Source: Ruminococcus sp.
GTDB lineage: Bacteria > Bacillota > Clostridia > Oscillospirales > Acutalibacteraceae
DNA length: 35,551 nucleotides
Assembly (NCBI GenBank): GCA_017384945.1
Contig: JAFNSO010000077.1
Span: 1 to 35,551, forward strand
Direction: 5' to 3'
Within the stretch, counting starts at the first letter, position 1. Every line of letters begins with the position of its first letter. Position numbers and translations under genes: made by a program. The notes beneath the pieces were generated by a model. The model was not told the origin of the DNA. It saw only the letters and a list, made by a program, of their open reading frames with translations, and made no database searches. This document shows, in pieces, positions 1 through 7,570 of this stretch.

Positions 1-1274
1 AGCTGCTTGTTGTCGCGGGCAAACTCACGCTCACCCTGGAGAACGTTGATTTCAACCTGAGTCTGGTTGTCGGCAGCGGTTGAGAAAATCTGGCTCTTCT
101 TTGTCGGGATGGTTGTATTTCTGTCGATGATCTTTGTCATAACGCCGCCCATTGTCTCAACTCCGAGTGAAAGCGGAGTAACGTCGAGGAGGAGCAGACC
201 GTCAACCTCGCCGCCGAGTACGCCCGCCTGAATAGCGGCGCCGATAGCTACGCACTCGTCGGGGTTGATTCCCTTGAAGGGATCCTTGCCGATAAGCTTC
301 TTGACAGCCTCCTGAACGGCGGGGATTCTCGAGGAACCGCCGACCATAAGAACCTTGTCGATCTCGCCGATCGAAAGACCCGAGTCGGAGAGCGCCGAGC
401 GGACGGGACCCATTGTAGCCTCAACGAGGTCGGCAGTGAGCTCGTCGAACTTAGCTCTTGTGAGGGTGAGGTCCATATGCTTAGGACCTGTAGCGTCGGC
501 AGTGATGAACGGAAGGTTGATAGCTGTTGAGGTAACGCCCGAAAGCTCGATCTTAGCCTTCTCCGCGGCGTCTTTAAGTCTCTGCATAGCCATCTTGTCA
601 CTGCTTAAGTCAACGCTGTCGGACTTCTTGAACTCAGCGACCATCCAGTCGATGATCCTCTTATCGAAGTCGTCGCCGCCGAGACGGTTGTTACCCGCTG
701 TCGCGAGAACCTCCTGAACGCCGTCGCCCATCTCGATGATACTTACGTCGAAGGTACCGCCGCCGAGGTCGTATACCATAACCTTCTGGTCGTTCTCCTT
801 ATCAACGCCGTATGAAAGAGCCGCGGCTGTGGGCTCGTTGATGATACGCTTTACGTCGAGACCCGCGATTTTACCCGCGTCCTTTGTAGCCTGACGCTGA
901 GCGTCGGTGAAGTAAGCGGGAACGGTGATGACCGCCTGAGTGACCTTTTCGCCGAGATACGCCTCGGCGTCGCTCTTGAGCTTCTGGAGAATCATCGCTG
1001 AAATCTCCTGAGGAGTGTAGTTTTTGCCGTCGATGTTTACCTTGTAGGCAGAACCCATTTCTCTCTTGATTGAGGAAACCGTTCTGTCGGGGTTTGTGAT
1101 AGCCTGACGCTTCGCGACCTGTCCGACCATTCTCTCGCCGTCCTTTGAAAAAGCGACGACGGACGGAGTTGTTCTTGCGCCCTCCGCGTTAGCGATTACT
1201 ACGGGCTCGCCGCCTTCGATAACAGCGACGCAGGAGTTTGTTGTACCTAAATCTATACCGATTGTTTTTGCCAT
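1..1274 (-). CDS. dnaK: Chaperone protein DnaK (Hsp70), C-terminal part missing at window edge
   Basis: ATP-dependent Hsp70 chaperone that works with GrpE and DnaJ on unfolded proteins in the cytoplasm. Reading leftward from the ATG at 1272-1274 gives [14 protein letters not shown], the Hsp70 phosphate-binding motif, then the [10 protein letters not shown] motif and the [10 protein letters not shown] motif of the nucleotide-binding domain, and enters the substrate-binding domain ([12 protein letters not shown]) before running off the left edge inside [11 protein letters not shown]. About 424 codons are present, compared with roughly 600-620 for the whole family, so the lid is outside the window. 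A strong ribosome site (GGAGGT, complement of 1282-1287) precedes the start. It is the third gene after hrcA and grpE and should share their CIRCE/HrcA control. The motifs I spot-checked stay in one frame. Confidence 0.97.
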   Translation of the reverse strand, partial: MAKTIGIDLGTTNSCVAVIEGGEPVVIANAEGARTTPSVVAFSKDGERMVGQVAKRQAITNPDRTVSSIKREMGSAYKVNIDGKNYTPQEISAMILQKLKSDAEAYLGEKVTQAVITVPAYFTDAQRQATKDAGKIAGLDVKRIINEPTAAALSYGVDKENDQKVMVYDLGGGTFDVSIIEMGDGVQEVLATAGNNRLGGDDFDKRIIDWMVAEFKKSDSVDLSSDKMAMQRLKDAAEKAKIELSGVTSTAINLPFITADATGPKHMDLTLTRAKFDELTADLVEATMGPVRSALSDSGLSIGEIDKVLMVGGSSRIPAVQEAVKKLIGKDPFKGINPDECVAIGAAIQAGVLGGEVDGLLLLDVTPLSLGVETMGGVMTKIIDRNTTIPTKKSQIFSTAADNQTQVEINVLQGEREFARDNKQ

Positions 1275-1299
1275 AATGTTTACCTCCGAAAAATATAAT

Positions 1300-1327
1300 T
1301 TACTTATTACTTATTACTTCTTACTTA
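1300..1327. repeat. Four tandem copies of a 7-bp unit between grpE and dnaK
   Basis: Units TTACTTA, TTACTTA, TTACTTC and TTACTTA stand head to tail, differing at a single base. They fill most of the grpE-dnaK gap and lie just upstream of the dnaK ribosome site on the leftward transcript. They could be simple slippage or could set the unstructured spacing between the two cistrons; no function is known to me. Confidence 0.8.
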
Positions 1328-1331
1328 ATAA

Positions 1332-1889
1332 TCATCCGCAAACCTGAACCATAGCGTGGCGGATGATCTTATCGCCGAGCTTATAGCCCTTCTGGAAAAC
1401 GGCTGTGATCTGATTTTCCTCAAAATCCTCGCTCTCGATTTTCGAGACAGCGTTGTGAAGATTGGGGTCAAATTCATCGCCGACCTCGCAGAACGCCTCG
1501 ACCTTCAGCTTTTCAAAGCAGGTCTTGAGCTGGTTGCCGACAAGCTCGATTCCCTTTCTGAACTCCTCGGGAGCGTCCTGAGTGTTCTGCATAGCCATCG
1601 TTATGCTGTCCGCGACGGGAAGAAGCTCCTCGACCGCCTTTGATGTAGCGTCGTCGTAAATCCTCTGCTTCTCGGCTGAGGTGCGCTTGCGGTAGTTGTC
1701 GTACTCAGCCATAAGTCTGAGCCGTTTGTCCTTTTCATCGGAAAGCTTTTCCTCGAGCTCCTTTACCTTTTCCTGAGCCTTATCCTTCTTAGACTTCTTC
1801 TTCTCGGTCTTTTCGGGCTTCTGCTCCTTTTCTTCTGTTACCTCCTGAGCAGTCTCCTCGACTGCCTCGTTCTTTTTCTCTTCGCTCAT
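1332..1889 (-). CDS. grpE: Nucleotide exchange factor GrpE
   Basis: GrpE releases ADP from DnaK and so resets the Hsp70 cycle. The 185-residue protein begins with about 45 residues that are almost all Lys and Glu (disordered or coiled coil), continues into the long dimerising helix (EYDNYRKRTSAEKQR) and ends in the beta-wing domain with FDPNLHNAV, FQKGYKLGDKIIRHAMV and a terminal VCG. Length is normal for the family. The ATG is preceded by AAAGGGATGAG. It lies 14 bp after hrcA and 57 bp before dnaK, all leftward, so the three form one heat-shock operon. Confidence 0.96.
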   Translation of the reverse strand: MSEEKKNEAVEETAQEVTEEKEQKPEKTEKKKSKKDKAQEKVKELEEKLSDEKDKRLRLMAEYDNYRKRTSAEKQRIYDDATSKAVEELLPVADSITMAMQNTQDAPEEFRKGIELVGNQLKTCFEKLKVEAFCEVGDEFDPNLHNAVSKIESEDFEENQITAVFQKGYKLGDKIIRHAMVQVCG

Positions 1890-1903
1890 ATTCTCATCCC
1901 TTT

Positions 1904-2926
1904 CTATCCCGCAATCAGCTCTTCGATTATTTCGCCCGCTCTTTTCGCGGTGTATTCAAGAATCGACACCGCGCCCTTATAATTCATCCTGAGCGGTCCG
2001 ATAACCGCGAGAGCCCCCGCGGGTCGGTTATCTATATAGTAGCTCGTCTGCGCCAGAGAGCTGTGTCTCAGCAGAGGCGAGGAATTTTCTTTTCCTATAT
2101 AAATATTTGTGCCCTCGGGCATATTTTCAAACAGCCTTCTGCTCTCGGTTTTGTCGCCGAGCAGCTCGAGCACATTTCGCGCGGCTATCAAATCCCCCTG
2201 ATACAGAAGCTTTGTCGCTCCCGAGGTGTAAACGCTCGTTGAGAGCGCGTCTCTGCACGCCTCGATCGCAGCCATAAGCATATCGGGCATCAGAAGCCCC
2301 AGCTCGCCGAACGAAGCGGCAAAGGTCTGGGCGAACGCCTTGTTGATATACTCAAGTCTCATTCCCGCGACCTGCTCGTTCAACGCTCTGTCAAAGACGG
2401 TGAGCATTTCGGGAGTGATCGCGAAGTCGCACCTGAACAGTCTGCTTTTGACCATACCCGCCGACGTTATGAGCACCAGCATCGAGGTGTAGCGGCCTGT
2501 CTGAACGAAGCGGATTTTGTGCACCCTCGCCTCGCTTCCCGACGGAGTGGTCGCGACGGCGGCAATCGAAAGAAGCTCGCTGAGAAGCGCCGAGCAGCTT
2601 TCGAGTATGTGCTCGGGCGCGTCGTCCGAGGCTCGAAGCCTGCTGTCGATGTAGCGTCTTACCCTCTCGTCGGGCTCCTTAACATCCAAAAGATTATCGA
2701 CGTAGAACCGATAACCCGCTTCGGTGGGCACGCGACCCGCCGAGGTGTGCGGCTGTTTAAGAAATCCGAGCGAGGTCAGATCCGCAAGCTCGTTTCTGAT
2801 TGTGGCGGAGCTTATGTTAAAGCCTTGTGTATTTTGCAGGGTCTTTGAGCCGATAGGCTCGCCTGTCTGAATGTAGCTTTCAATGACAGCGGCGAGGATT
2901 TGCTGTTTGCGTAACGCGATTTTCAT
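1904..2926 (-). CDS. hrcA: Heat-inducible transcription repressor HrcA
   Basis: HrcA binds CIRCE and represses class I heat-shock operons; its folding depends on GroEL, which makes it a chaperone-titration sensor (known for the family). The 340-residue protein starts with the winged-helix region (RKQQILAAVIESYIQTGEP, then GSKTL), followed by SSATIRNELADLTSLGFL and TSAGRVPTEAGYRFYVD, the HrcA hallmarks. The rest is the GAF-like regulatory and dimerisation region ending in the family-typical GPLRMNYKGAVSILEY. Ribosome site AGAGGT precedes ATG. It is the first gene of hrcA-grpE-dnaK and its own promoter carries a perfect CIRCE, so it should be autoregulated. Confidence 0.97.
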   Translation of the reverse strand: MKIALRKQQILAAVIESYIQTGEPIGSKTLQNTQGFNISSATIRNELADLTSLGFLKQPHTSAGRVPTEAGYRFYVDNLLDVKEPDERVRRYIDSRLRASDDAPEHILESCSALLSELLSIAAVATTPSGSEARVHKIRFVQTGRYTSMLVLITSAGMVKSRLFRCDFAITPEMLTVFDRALNEQVAGMRLEYINKAFAQTFAASFGELGLLMPDMLMAAIEACRDALSTSVYTSGATKLLYQGDLIAARNVLELLGDKTESRRLFENMPEGTNIYIGKENSSPLLRHSSLAQTSYYIDNRPAGALAVIGPLRMNYKGAVSILEYTAKRAGEIIEELIAG

Positions 2927-2951
2927 AATTTGTACCTCTTTGTCTGTCTTG

Positions 2952-2978
2952 TTAGCACTCTAAACTCCCGAGTGCTAA
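2952..2978. promoter_or_regulatory. CIRCE operator (HrcA binding site)
   Basis: TTAGCACTC and GAGTGCTAA separated by exactly nine bases match the CIRCE consensus without a mismatch. It lies between the -10 box of the leftward promoter and the hrcA start, where bound HrcA would block transcription start or escape. I also looked for a second copy; only a half-like TTAGCACT at 2997-3004 is present, overlapping the -10/spacer. Confidence 0.97.
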
Positions 2979-2992
2979 TCTCTACGATTATT

Positions 2993-3021
2993 AATTTAGC
3001 ACTAAAGTCAGAAAAAGTCAA
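2993..3021 (-). promoter_or_regulatory. Sigma-A promoter of the hrcA-grpE-dnaK operon
   Basis: On the minus strand there is TTGACT (3016-3021), a 17-bp spacer and TAAATT (2993-2998). Transcription would start near 2986, a few bases upstream of the CIRCE element. Confidence 0.85.
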
Positions 3022-3065
3022 TACTCTTCATAAAACTTTTTCATTTTTTTCACGAAACATTCAAT

Positions 3066-3094
3066 TTGACTTTTTTCCTTCCTCCATTTATAAT
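3066..3094 (+). promoter_or_regulatory. Sigma-A promoter for the small membrane protein
   Basis: TTGACT (3066-3071), 17-bp spacer, TATAAT (3089-3094): a near-consensus promoter 20 bp before the start codon at 3115, giving a very short leader with AAGGAGG in it. Confidence 0.85.
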
Positions 3095-3114
3095 AACAGA
3101 AAAGGAGGCTGCTT

Positions 3115-3384
3115 ATGCAAATTCTCGACTATATCTATCTCGGGCTGTGGGCGCTTCTGGCGCTGTACTGCTTTTACACCGCGCGAAAGCTCAGCCCCAT
3201 ACTTTATATATTGGGCGCTTTTTTCGTTTTTATGTTTTCGTGGTACCTTGCAAACGACCTTTTGCCGATCAATCTCTTCGACGGAATGTACAACCTTATT
3301 TTCCGCGGAGTCGGCGTTTGCTTTCTTGTTCTCTTTATAATTTTATATCTTTACGTAAAAAAGAAGGGCAATTCGGGAGACTGA
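3115..3384 (+). CDS. Small integral membrane protein of unknown function
   Basis: An 89-residue protein with three predicted membrane helices (about residues 4-24, 28-46 and 62-82) and a short basic-then-acidic cytoplasmic tail (KKKGNSGD). I do not recognise the family. The frame is supported by a near-consensus promoter 17 bp upstream of the ribosome site and by AAGGAGG placed 8 bases before ATG. It runs rightward, towards the origin, between the heat-shock operon and rpsT. A hairpin ending in a short U-rich run (3384-3403) directly follows its stop. Longer overlapping frames on the same strand lack both ribosome site and composition. Confidence 0.75.
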   Translation: MQILDYIYLGLWALLALYCFYTARKLSPILYILGAFFVFMFSWYLANDLLPINLFDGMYNLIFRGVGVCFLVLFIILYLYVKKKGNSGD

Positions 3385-3403
3385 ATCACAATATATTGTG
3401 GTT
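3384..3403 (+). terminator. Palindrome after the small membrane gene, weak terminator candidate
   Basis: CACAATATATTGTG (3387-3400) is a perfect 14-bp palindrome, extendable by a wobble and two A-T pairs to 3384-3403, and is followed by a broken U-rich stretch. It begins at the stop codon. It could equally be an operator; the stem is AT-rich, so termination would be inefficient. Confidence 0.4.
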
Positions 3404-3423
3404 TTCGTTTCGGTACCAACTAA

Positions 3424-3452
3424 TTTCAAAAATTTTTTAAAAATTTTTGAAA
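3424..3452. repeat. Long A/T inverted repeat upstream of rpsT
   Basis: A nearly perfect palindrome made of A and T blocks flanked by TTTC and GAAA sits just upstream of the rpsT -35 box. It may act as an UP element for RNA polymerase alpha subunit, as intrinsically curved DNA, or as a second weak terminator for the upstream gene. Confidence 0.55.
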
Positions 3453-3457
3453 AACAC

Positions 3458-3486
3458 TTGCATTTTTGGCTTGTTAATGGTATTAT
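3458..3486 (+). promoter_or_regulatory. Sigma-A promoter of rpsT
   Basis: TTGCAT (3458-3463), 17-bp spacer and TATTAT (3481-3486), about 55 bp before the rpsT start and preceded by A/T-rich upstream sequence. Confidence 0.8.
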
Positions 3487-3540
3487 CATATGTACGTGAC
3501 TAAATATTATCAGATTTTATGGATTTAAGGAGGTGCGACA

Positions 3541-3801
3541 ATGCCTAACATCAAATCAGCTAAAAAGCGTGTTAAGGTAATTGCGACAAAGACTGCACAG
3601 AATAAGGCTATCAAGTCCGCTCTCAAAACTTCTATCAAGAAGGCGTATATCGCGATTGAGAACAACGCTGATAACAAGGCTGAGGCGGTTAGCTTTGCTG
3701 TTAAGAAGATTGACCAGGCTGCGGCTAAGGGAATCCTTCACAAAAACAAAGCAGCAAGAAGCAAGTCAAATCTCGCAAAGCGTCTTAACGCTTCCGCTTA
3801 A
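3541..3801 (+). CDS. rpsT: 30S ribosomal protein S20
   Basis: Primary 16S rRNA-binding protein of the small subunit. The 86 residues begin [13 protein letters not shown] and are extremely rich in Lys and Ala, with the S20 features of an N-terminal basic helix, the LKTSIKKA segment, [17 protein letters not shown] and a terminal SNLAKRLN. Length is typical. AAGGAGGTG precedes ATG. The gene has its own promoter and a strong terminator, so it is a single-gene unit. It is transcribed towards the proposed origin, unlike most genes here. Confidence 0.97.
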   Translation: MPNIKSAKKRVKVIATKTAQNKAIKSALKTSIKKAYIAIENNADNKAEAVSFAVKKIDQAAAKGILHKNKAARSKSNLAKRLNASA

Positions 3802-3814
3802 GCTTAATAAGAGT

Positions 3815-3843
3815 AAAAAGACCGCGTCATGCGGTCTTTTTTT
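3815..3843 (+). terminator. Rho-independent terminator of rpsT
   Basis: AAAAAGACCGC, loop GTCAT, GCGGTCTTTTT: an 11-bp stem running into seven or more T residues, 13 bp after the rpsT stop. Confidence 0.95.
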
Positions 3844-3865
3844 ATACCTAAAATTTGCAAATACC

Positions 3866-3898
3866 AAAAGAAGCTGTCGCAAGCGCGGCAGCTTCTTT
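3866..3898 (-). terminator. Hairpin terminator of the leftward 50-residue gene
   Basis: On the minus strand an approximately 14-bp stem (AAAGAAGCTG and CAGCTTCTTT at its base) with a 4-base loop follows the stop at 3900 directly and ends in TTCTTTT. Together with the rpsT terminator it separates two convergent transcripts. Confidence 0.75.
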
Positions 3899-3899
3899 C

Positions 3900-4052
3900 T
3901 TACTCGATTGAATTATCAAGATATTCCATCAGTTCTTCGTCGTCTCTCTTTTTCTTTTCCTTAACAAAGAGGAACGCTGTAATAGCCGCGGTCGCCGCCG
4001 CGACGAACGAAATAATTCCGATGATAAATCCGAGTTTGCCTTTTTTTCCCAT
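3900..4052 (-). CDS. 50-residue single-pass membrane protein
   Basis: A 50-residue reading frame starts MGKKGKLGFI, has one Ala/Ile-rich membrane helix (about residues 8-30) and ends in a charged tail, KEKKKRDDEELMEYLDNSIE. Evidence that it is real: GGGAGGTTCACT upstream of ATG, a sigma-A-like promoter further upstream, and a hairpin directly after its stop. The plan (short basic N-terminus, one helix, Lys-rich then acidic tail) resembles YtxH-like small proteins, but I cannot assign a family. It follows the aquaporin on the same strand and may be co-transcribed with it in part. Confidence 0.7.
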   Translation of the reverse strand: MGKKGKLGFIIGIISFVAAATAAITAFLFVKEKKKRDDEELMEYLDNSIE

Positions 4053-4097
4053 AGTGAACCTCCCGCTCAACCTCTGTTATTATGTGTATATATATTA

Positions 4098-4125
4098 ATA
4101 ATAACAGTTTTTCGGTAAAAGTCAA
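4098..4125 (-). promoter_or_regulatory. Promoter of the 50-residue gene
   Basis: On the minus strand TTGACT (4120-4125), a 16-bp spacer and TATTAT (4098-4103) lie between the aquaporin stop and the small gene. Confidence 0.65.
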
Positions 4126-4134
4126 GGGGTTAAC

Positions 4135-4836
4135 TTAACTTTTATCCGCTATAAGAAACTTATGTACAAGACCCGCGATCACTGCGCCGACGAGCGGAGC
4201 GATGATAAAGACGTAAAGCTGTCTGAGAGCTACTCCTCCCTGAAGCACGGCGGGACCGAAGCTTCTCGCGGGGTTAACAGATGTGCCCGTAAAGCAAATG
4301 CCGATAAGGTGTACAAACACGAGCGCAAGCGCGATCACGATTCCCGCGATTTTGGAGTTTTCAACCTTGGAGGTAACTCCGAGAATCGTCAGAACAAAGA
4401 TGAACGTAAGCACAACCTCAACGATACCCGCGCTCACTGCGCCGATATGAAGAGCGCTCGAGTCGCCGTAGCCGTTCGCGCCGAGGCTTGCGTTGCTGCC
4501 GAAAATCATCCACAGACCCGCGGCTCCCGCGGTAGCTCCGAGGAACTGAGCCACGATGTAGCCGAAAAAGTCCTTGACGCTCATTTTTCCGCAGACGAGC
4601 ATACCGATTGATACGGCAGGGTTGATGTGACAGCCCGATACGTTTACGATCGAATAAGCCATAGCCACGATCGAAAGACCGAACGCCAGCGCGATCGCGA
4701 CAATCGTCGCGGCTGTCGGGGTGTGACCTCCCATTGACCGGGTTACGGTGTTGATCGCGACCGCTGTTCCGCAGCCTCCGACAACGAGTACCCCCGTACC
4801 GATAAACTCGGCGATGTACTTTTTAAAACTTTCCAT
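4135..4836 (-). CDS. Aquaporin (MIP family, AqpZ-like water channel)
   Basis: A 233-residue integral membrane channel with six transmembrane helices and two NPA half-helices: NPA at residues 72-74 (GCHINPAVSIG) and 188-190 (TSVNPARSFGPA). Aromatic/arginine filter residues can be matched to AqpZ by motif: Phe52 (ALAFGLS), His176 (FVHLIG) and Arg191 (NPAR), with a small Thr in the loop before the second NPA. A His with an aromatic residue is the pattern of water-selective aquaporins rather than glycerol facilitators, so water transport is the likely role (inference). AAAAGGAGGAG precedes ATG. It is leftward, 80 bp downstream of serS. Confidence 0.93.
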   Translation of the reverse strand: MESFKKYIAEFIGTGVLVVGGCGTAVAINTVTRSMGGHTPTAATIVAIALAFGLSIVAMAYSIVNVSGCHINPAVSIGMLVCGKMSVKDFFGYIVAQFLGATAGAAGLWMIFGSNASLGANGYGDSSALHIGAVSAGIVEVVLTFIFVLTILGVTSKVENSKIAGIVIALALVFVHLIGICFTGTSVNPARSFGPAVLQGGVALRQLYVFIIAPLVGAVIAGLVHKFLIADKS

Positions 4837-4871
4837 AAATTCTCCTCCTTTTGGTTTTTATTTTTTCGCCC

Positions 4872-4890
4872 GGCAAAGAGCTTCTTTGCC
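4872..4890. repeat. Inverted repeat between serS and the aquaporin gene
   Basis: GGCAAAG, five-base loop, CTTTGCC: a perfect 7-bp stem 26 bases after the serS stop. Neither strand has a T run after it, so it is not a standard intrinsic terminator. It may be an mRNA end-protecting or leader hairpin. Confidence 0.5.
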
Positions 4891-4916
4891 AAACGATAAT
4901 ATTTAGAACAAACGTT

Positions 4917-6197
4917 TTATTTTATAACTTCCTGTCCGCCCATATACGGTCTGAGGGCTTCGGGGATCCTTACGGTGCCGTCCGCCTGCAAATTGTTCTC
5001 GAGGAAGGCAATCAGCATTCTCGGCGGAGCGACAACGGTGTTGTTCAGAGTATGAGCGAAGTACTTTGTGCCGTCCTCAGCCTTGACTCTTATTTTGAGT
5101 CTGCGAGCCTGAGCGTCGCCGAGGTTCGAGCAGGAGCCAACCTCAAAATACTTCTTCTGTCTCGGAGACCAAGCCTCAACGTCGATCGAGCGAACCTTCA
5201 AATCCGCAAGGTCGCCCGAGCAGCACTCGAGAGTTCTTACGGGGATGTCGAGCGAGCGGAAGAGGTCGACGGTATTCTGCCAGAGCTTGTCGAACCACAT
5301 CTTGCTGTCCTCGGGCTTGCAGACTACGATCATCTCCTGCTTTTCAAACTGGTGTATTCTGTAAACGCCTCTCTCCTCTATTCCGTGAGCGCCCTTTTCC
5401 TTTCTGAAACAGGGTGAGTAGCTTGTGAGGGTTTTCGGAAGCTCCTGTTCCCTGACCATTGTGTCGATAAATTTACCGATCATACTGTGCTCGGAGGTAC
5501 CGATAAGATAGAGGTCCTCGCCCTCGATCTTGTACATCATCGCGTCCATTTCCGCGAAGCTCATAACGCCTGTTACGACGTTGGAGCGAATCATAAACGG
5601 AGGCACGCAGTATGTAAAGCCCCTGTTTATCATAAAATCGCGCGCGTAGGAGATGACGGCGCTGTGGAGTCTCGCGATGTCGCCCATAAGATAGTAGAAG
5701 CCGTTGCCCGCTACCTTGCGCGCGGAATCAAGGTCGATACCGTTGAAGCGTTCCATAATGTCGGTGTGATACGGCACCTCGTACTCGGGGACAAAGGGCT
5801 CTCCGAAGCGCTCGACCTCAACGTTTTCCGTGTCGTCCTTGCCGATCGGTACACAGGGGTCGATGATGTTCGGAATACGCATCATAATGTCGGTAACCTT
5901 CTTTGAAAGTCTGTCCTCCTGAGCCTCGAGCGTTTCAAGCTGGGCTCCCTGAGCGCTTACCTGCTTTTTAAGCTCCTCGGCTTCGTCCTTCTTGCCCTGA
6001 GCGTAGAGCGCGCCGATTTGCTTTGAGAGCTTGTTTCTGTTCGCTCTGAGCTCGTCAGCCTTGCCCTTTGCCTCTCTGCTCTGCTTGTCGAGCTCGATTA
6101 CCTCGTCAACGAGGTCGAGCTTGTTATCCTGAAATTTTTTCCTGATATTTTCTTTTACCAAATCGGGGTTTTCTCTTAAAAATTTAATGTCAATCAT
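4917..6197 (-). CDS. serS: Serine--tRNA ligase
   Basis: Charges tRNA-Ser with serine (class II synthetase, homodimer, cytoplasm). The 426-residue protein begins MIDIKFLRENPDLVKENI, has the long N-terminal coiled-coil arm (about residues 25-105) that reads the tRNA-Ser long variable arm, then the catalytic domain with motif 2 (SPCFRKEKGAHG...RIHQFEKQE) and the motif 3 region (EVGSCSNLGDAQARRLKIR), ending in a conserved AHTLNNTVVAPPRML-type segment. Length is normal. AAAAAAGGAGT precedes ATG. It is the last gene of parA-parB-membrane protein-serS. The 17 bp before it leave no room for a T-box, so it appears to depend on the parAB promoter or an unseen internal one. Confidence 0.97.
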   Translation of the reverse strand: MIDIKFLRENPDLVKENIRKKFQDNKLDLVDEVIELDKQSREAKGKADELRANRNKLSKQIGALYAQGKKDEAEELKKQVSAQGAQLETLEAQEDRLSKKVTDIMMRIPNIIDPCVPIGKDDTENVEVERFGEPFVPEYEVPYHTDIMERFNGIDLDSARKVAGNGFYYLMGDIARLHSAVISYARDFMINRGFTYCVPPFMIRSNVVTGVMSFAEMDAMMYKIEGEDLYLIGTSEHSMIGKFIDTMVREQELPKTLTSYSPCFRKEKGAHGIEERGVYRIHQFEKQEMIVVCKPEDSKMWFDKLWQNTVDLFRSLDIPVRTLECCSGDLADLKVRSIDVEAWSPRQKKYFEVGSCSNLGDAQARRLKIRVKAEDGTKYFAHTLNNTVVAPPRMLIAFLENNLQADGTVRIPEALRPYMGGQEVIK

Positions 6198-6214
6198 TTT
6201 GATTACTCCTTTTT

Positions 6215-6709
6215 TCAGCTGTTTAAATAATTATATAAATTCTTTTCGACAATAACATATCCGACTGTTGTTACAAAATTAGCCACGAATGTCATAAACA
6301 AAAGCGTCGGTACGCTCTTAACGTATTTTTTGAGCATACTCCACAGTATCGGCATTTCGATTGCGAGGGTCACAATCAGAAAAATTACCGACACCCAATC
6401 TGCGAGATGATAATAACCGCCTAAGTATAAGCTTCCCGCTCCCGCAAAAGCGGAAATTACAATTCTCGGAATCAAAAACGACGCGGCATTGGCGAGAGCG
6501 GCCGCCCCCAAAACAATCGCGGGCTTTTTTCTTACGACCGCAAATATCACCGCGAATTCAATTAAAAGTGTTGCGCAGATTACCGCGAGCCAATACCACT
6601 CATACGGAAAGCTTTCAATTTTTTCGTTCCATATTGAATTTGCCGAGGCTGTCAGTGTAAACGACAGCGTTAAAAGCACAGATGAAATTACTGCCGTGAT
6701 TCTTTTCAT
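6215..6709 (-). CDS. Membrane protein of unknown function between parB and serS
   Basis: A 164-residue protein with an N-terminal signal-like helix (residues 5-23, ending SFTLTASANS) and four further hydrophobic helices (about 38-58, 65-88, 103-125 and 134-155). The segment after the signal (IWNEKIESFPYEWYW) would face outside. I do not recognise the family. Its ATG directly abuts the parB stop (TAA then ATG, no gap) and its ribosome site AGAGGAT lies inside parB, so it is translationally coupled to parB. Seventeen bases separate it from serS. Its role is unknown; placement alone does not show involvement in segregation. Confidence 0.85.
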   Translation of the reverse strand: MKRITAVISSVLLTLSFTLTASANSIWNEKIESFPYEWYWLAVICATLLIEFAVIFAVVRKKPAIVLGAAALANAASFLIPRIVISAFAGAGSLYLGGYYHLADWVSVIFLIVTLAIEMPILWSMLKKYVKSVPTLLFMTFVANFVTTVGYVIVEKNLYNYLNS

Positions 6710-7564
6710 TTAGTTATCCTCTAATTTTGCCGCGAGCTCCTTCAGCTCGTCGTCGCTGTAAAACTCGATTGAGAGCGTTCCGCCCTGTTTTCCTTTCAGG
6801 GAGCTGACCCTTACTCTTTTGCCGAGATACTCCGAAAGCGTCTGTTCCACCATTGAGTAATACGAGGGCTTTCGTTCGGGCTGCTTCTCTCTTTGCTGTT
6901 TTTTCTGTTTCTTCGCGAGCTTTTCGATTTGCCTTACCGACAAATCCTCGCGACGGATTGCTTCTGCCGCTTCGAGCATATCGTCTGTGCTTTCAAACGA
7001 GAGCAGCGCCCTCGCGTGACCCGCGCTCAAAACGCCGTCTCTGAGCATTTGAGTTATTTCGTCGGGAAGATTGAGAAGTCTTAACGTGTTCGCGACGGCG
7101 GAGCGGGATTTTCCGACCACCTGCGAAACCTCCTCCTGACTCAGCCCGTACTCGTCCATCAGGCTTCTGTAGCCGAGAGCTTCTTCAAGCGGGTTGAGGT
7201 TTTCTCTTTGCAGGTTCTCGATAAGCGCGAGCTCCATTGTCTCCTTTTCGGTAAGCTCTCTTATTGAGACGGGAACCTCCGTTATCCCCGCGAGCTGACA
7301 CGCTCTGTATCGGCGCTCGCCCGCGACGATCTGGTATCCCCCGCCGAGAATCGGACGTACAAGAATCGGTTGTATCAGTCCGTGTTGCTTTATGCTTTCG
7401 GCGAGCTGATTCAGTGCTTCCTCGTCGAATTCCTTACGCGGCTGGGTTCGGTTCGGTTCTATTTCCGATATTTTCAATGTGACCTTGGCGGAGCTGTCCT
7501 CGGTTTCGTTTTCTATAAAAATCGCGCCGAGTCCCTTGCCGAGACCACCCTTCGGTCGTGCCAT
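6710..7564 (-). CDS. parB: Chromosome partitioning protein ParB (Spo0J)
   Basis: DNA-binding CTPase that loads at parS, slides as a clamp, forms the origin partition complex and recruits SMC (family knowledge). The 284-residue protein has the short N-terminal ParA-stimulating segment (ARPKGGLGKGLGAIF), the NRTQPRKEF and AGERRYRA (82-88) CTP-binding motifs, ENLQRENLNPLEEA (116-129), the helix-turn-helix around GKSRSAVANTLRLL (151-164) and the LSAGHARALL segment. At the positions that separate ParB from Noc it carries Arg154, Thr160 and Gly182, the parS-type set. Six bases separate it from parA upstream and none from the membrane gene downstream. Confidence 0.97.
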   Translation of the reverse strand: MARPKGGLGKGLGAIFIENETEDSSAKVTLKISEIEPNRTQPRKEFDEEALNQLAESIKQHGLIQPILVRPILGGGYQIVAGERRYRACQLAGITEVPVSIRELTEKETMELALIENLQRENLNPLEEALGYRSLMDEYGLSQEEVSQVVGKSRSAVANTLRLLNLPDEITQMLRDGVLSAGHARALLSFESTDDMLEAAEAIRREDLSVRQIEKLAKKQKKQQREKQPERKPSYYSMVEQTLSEYLGKRVRVSSLKGKQGGTLSIEFYSDDELKELAAKLEDN

Positions 7565-7570
7565 TTGGTT

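Noticed and set aside
6198-6214. T-box riboswitch before serS
   Set aside because: Only 17 bp separate serS from the upstream gene, far too short.
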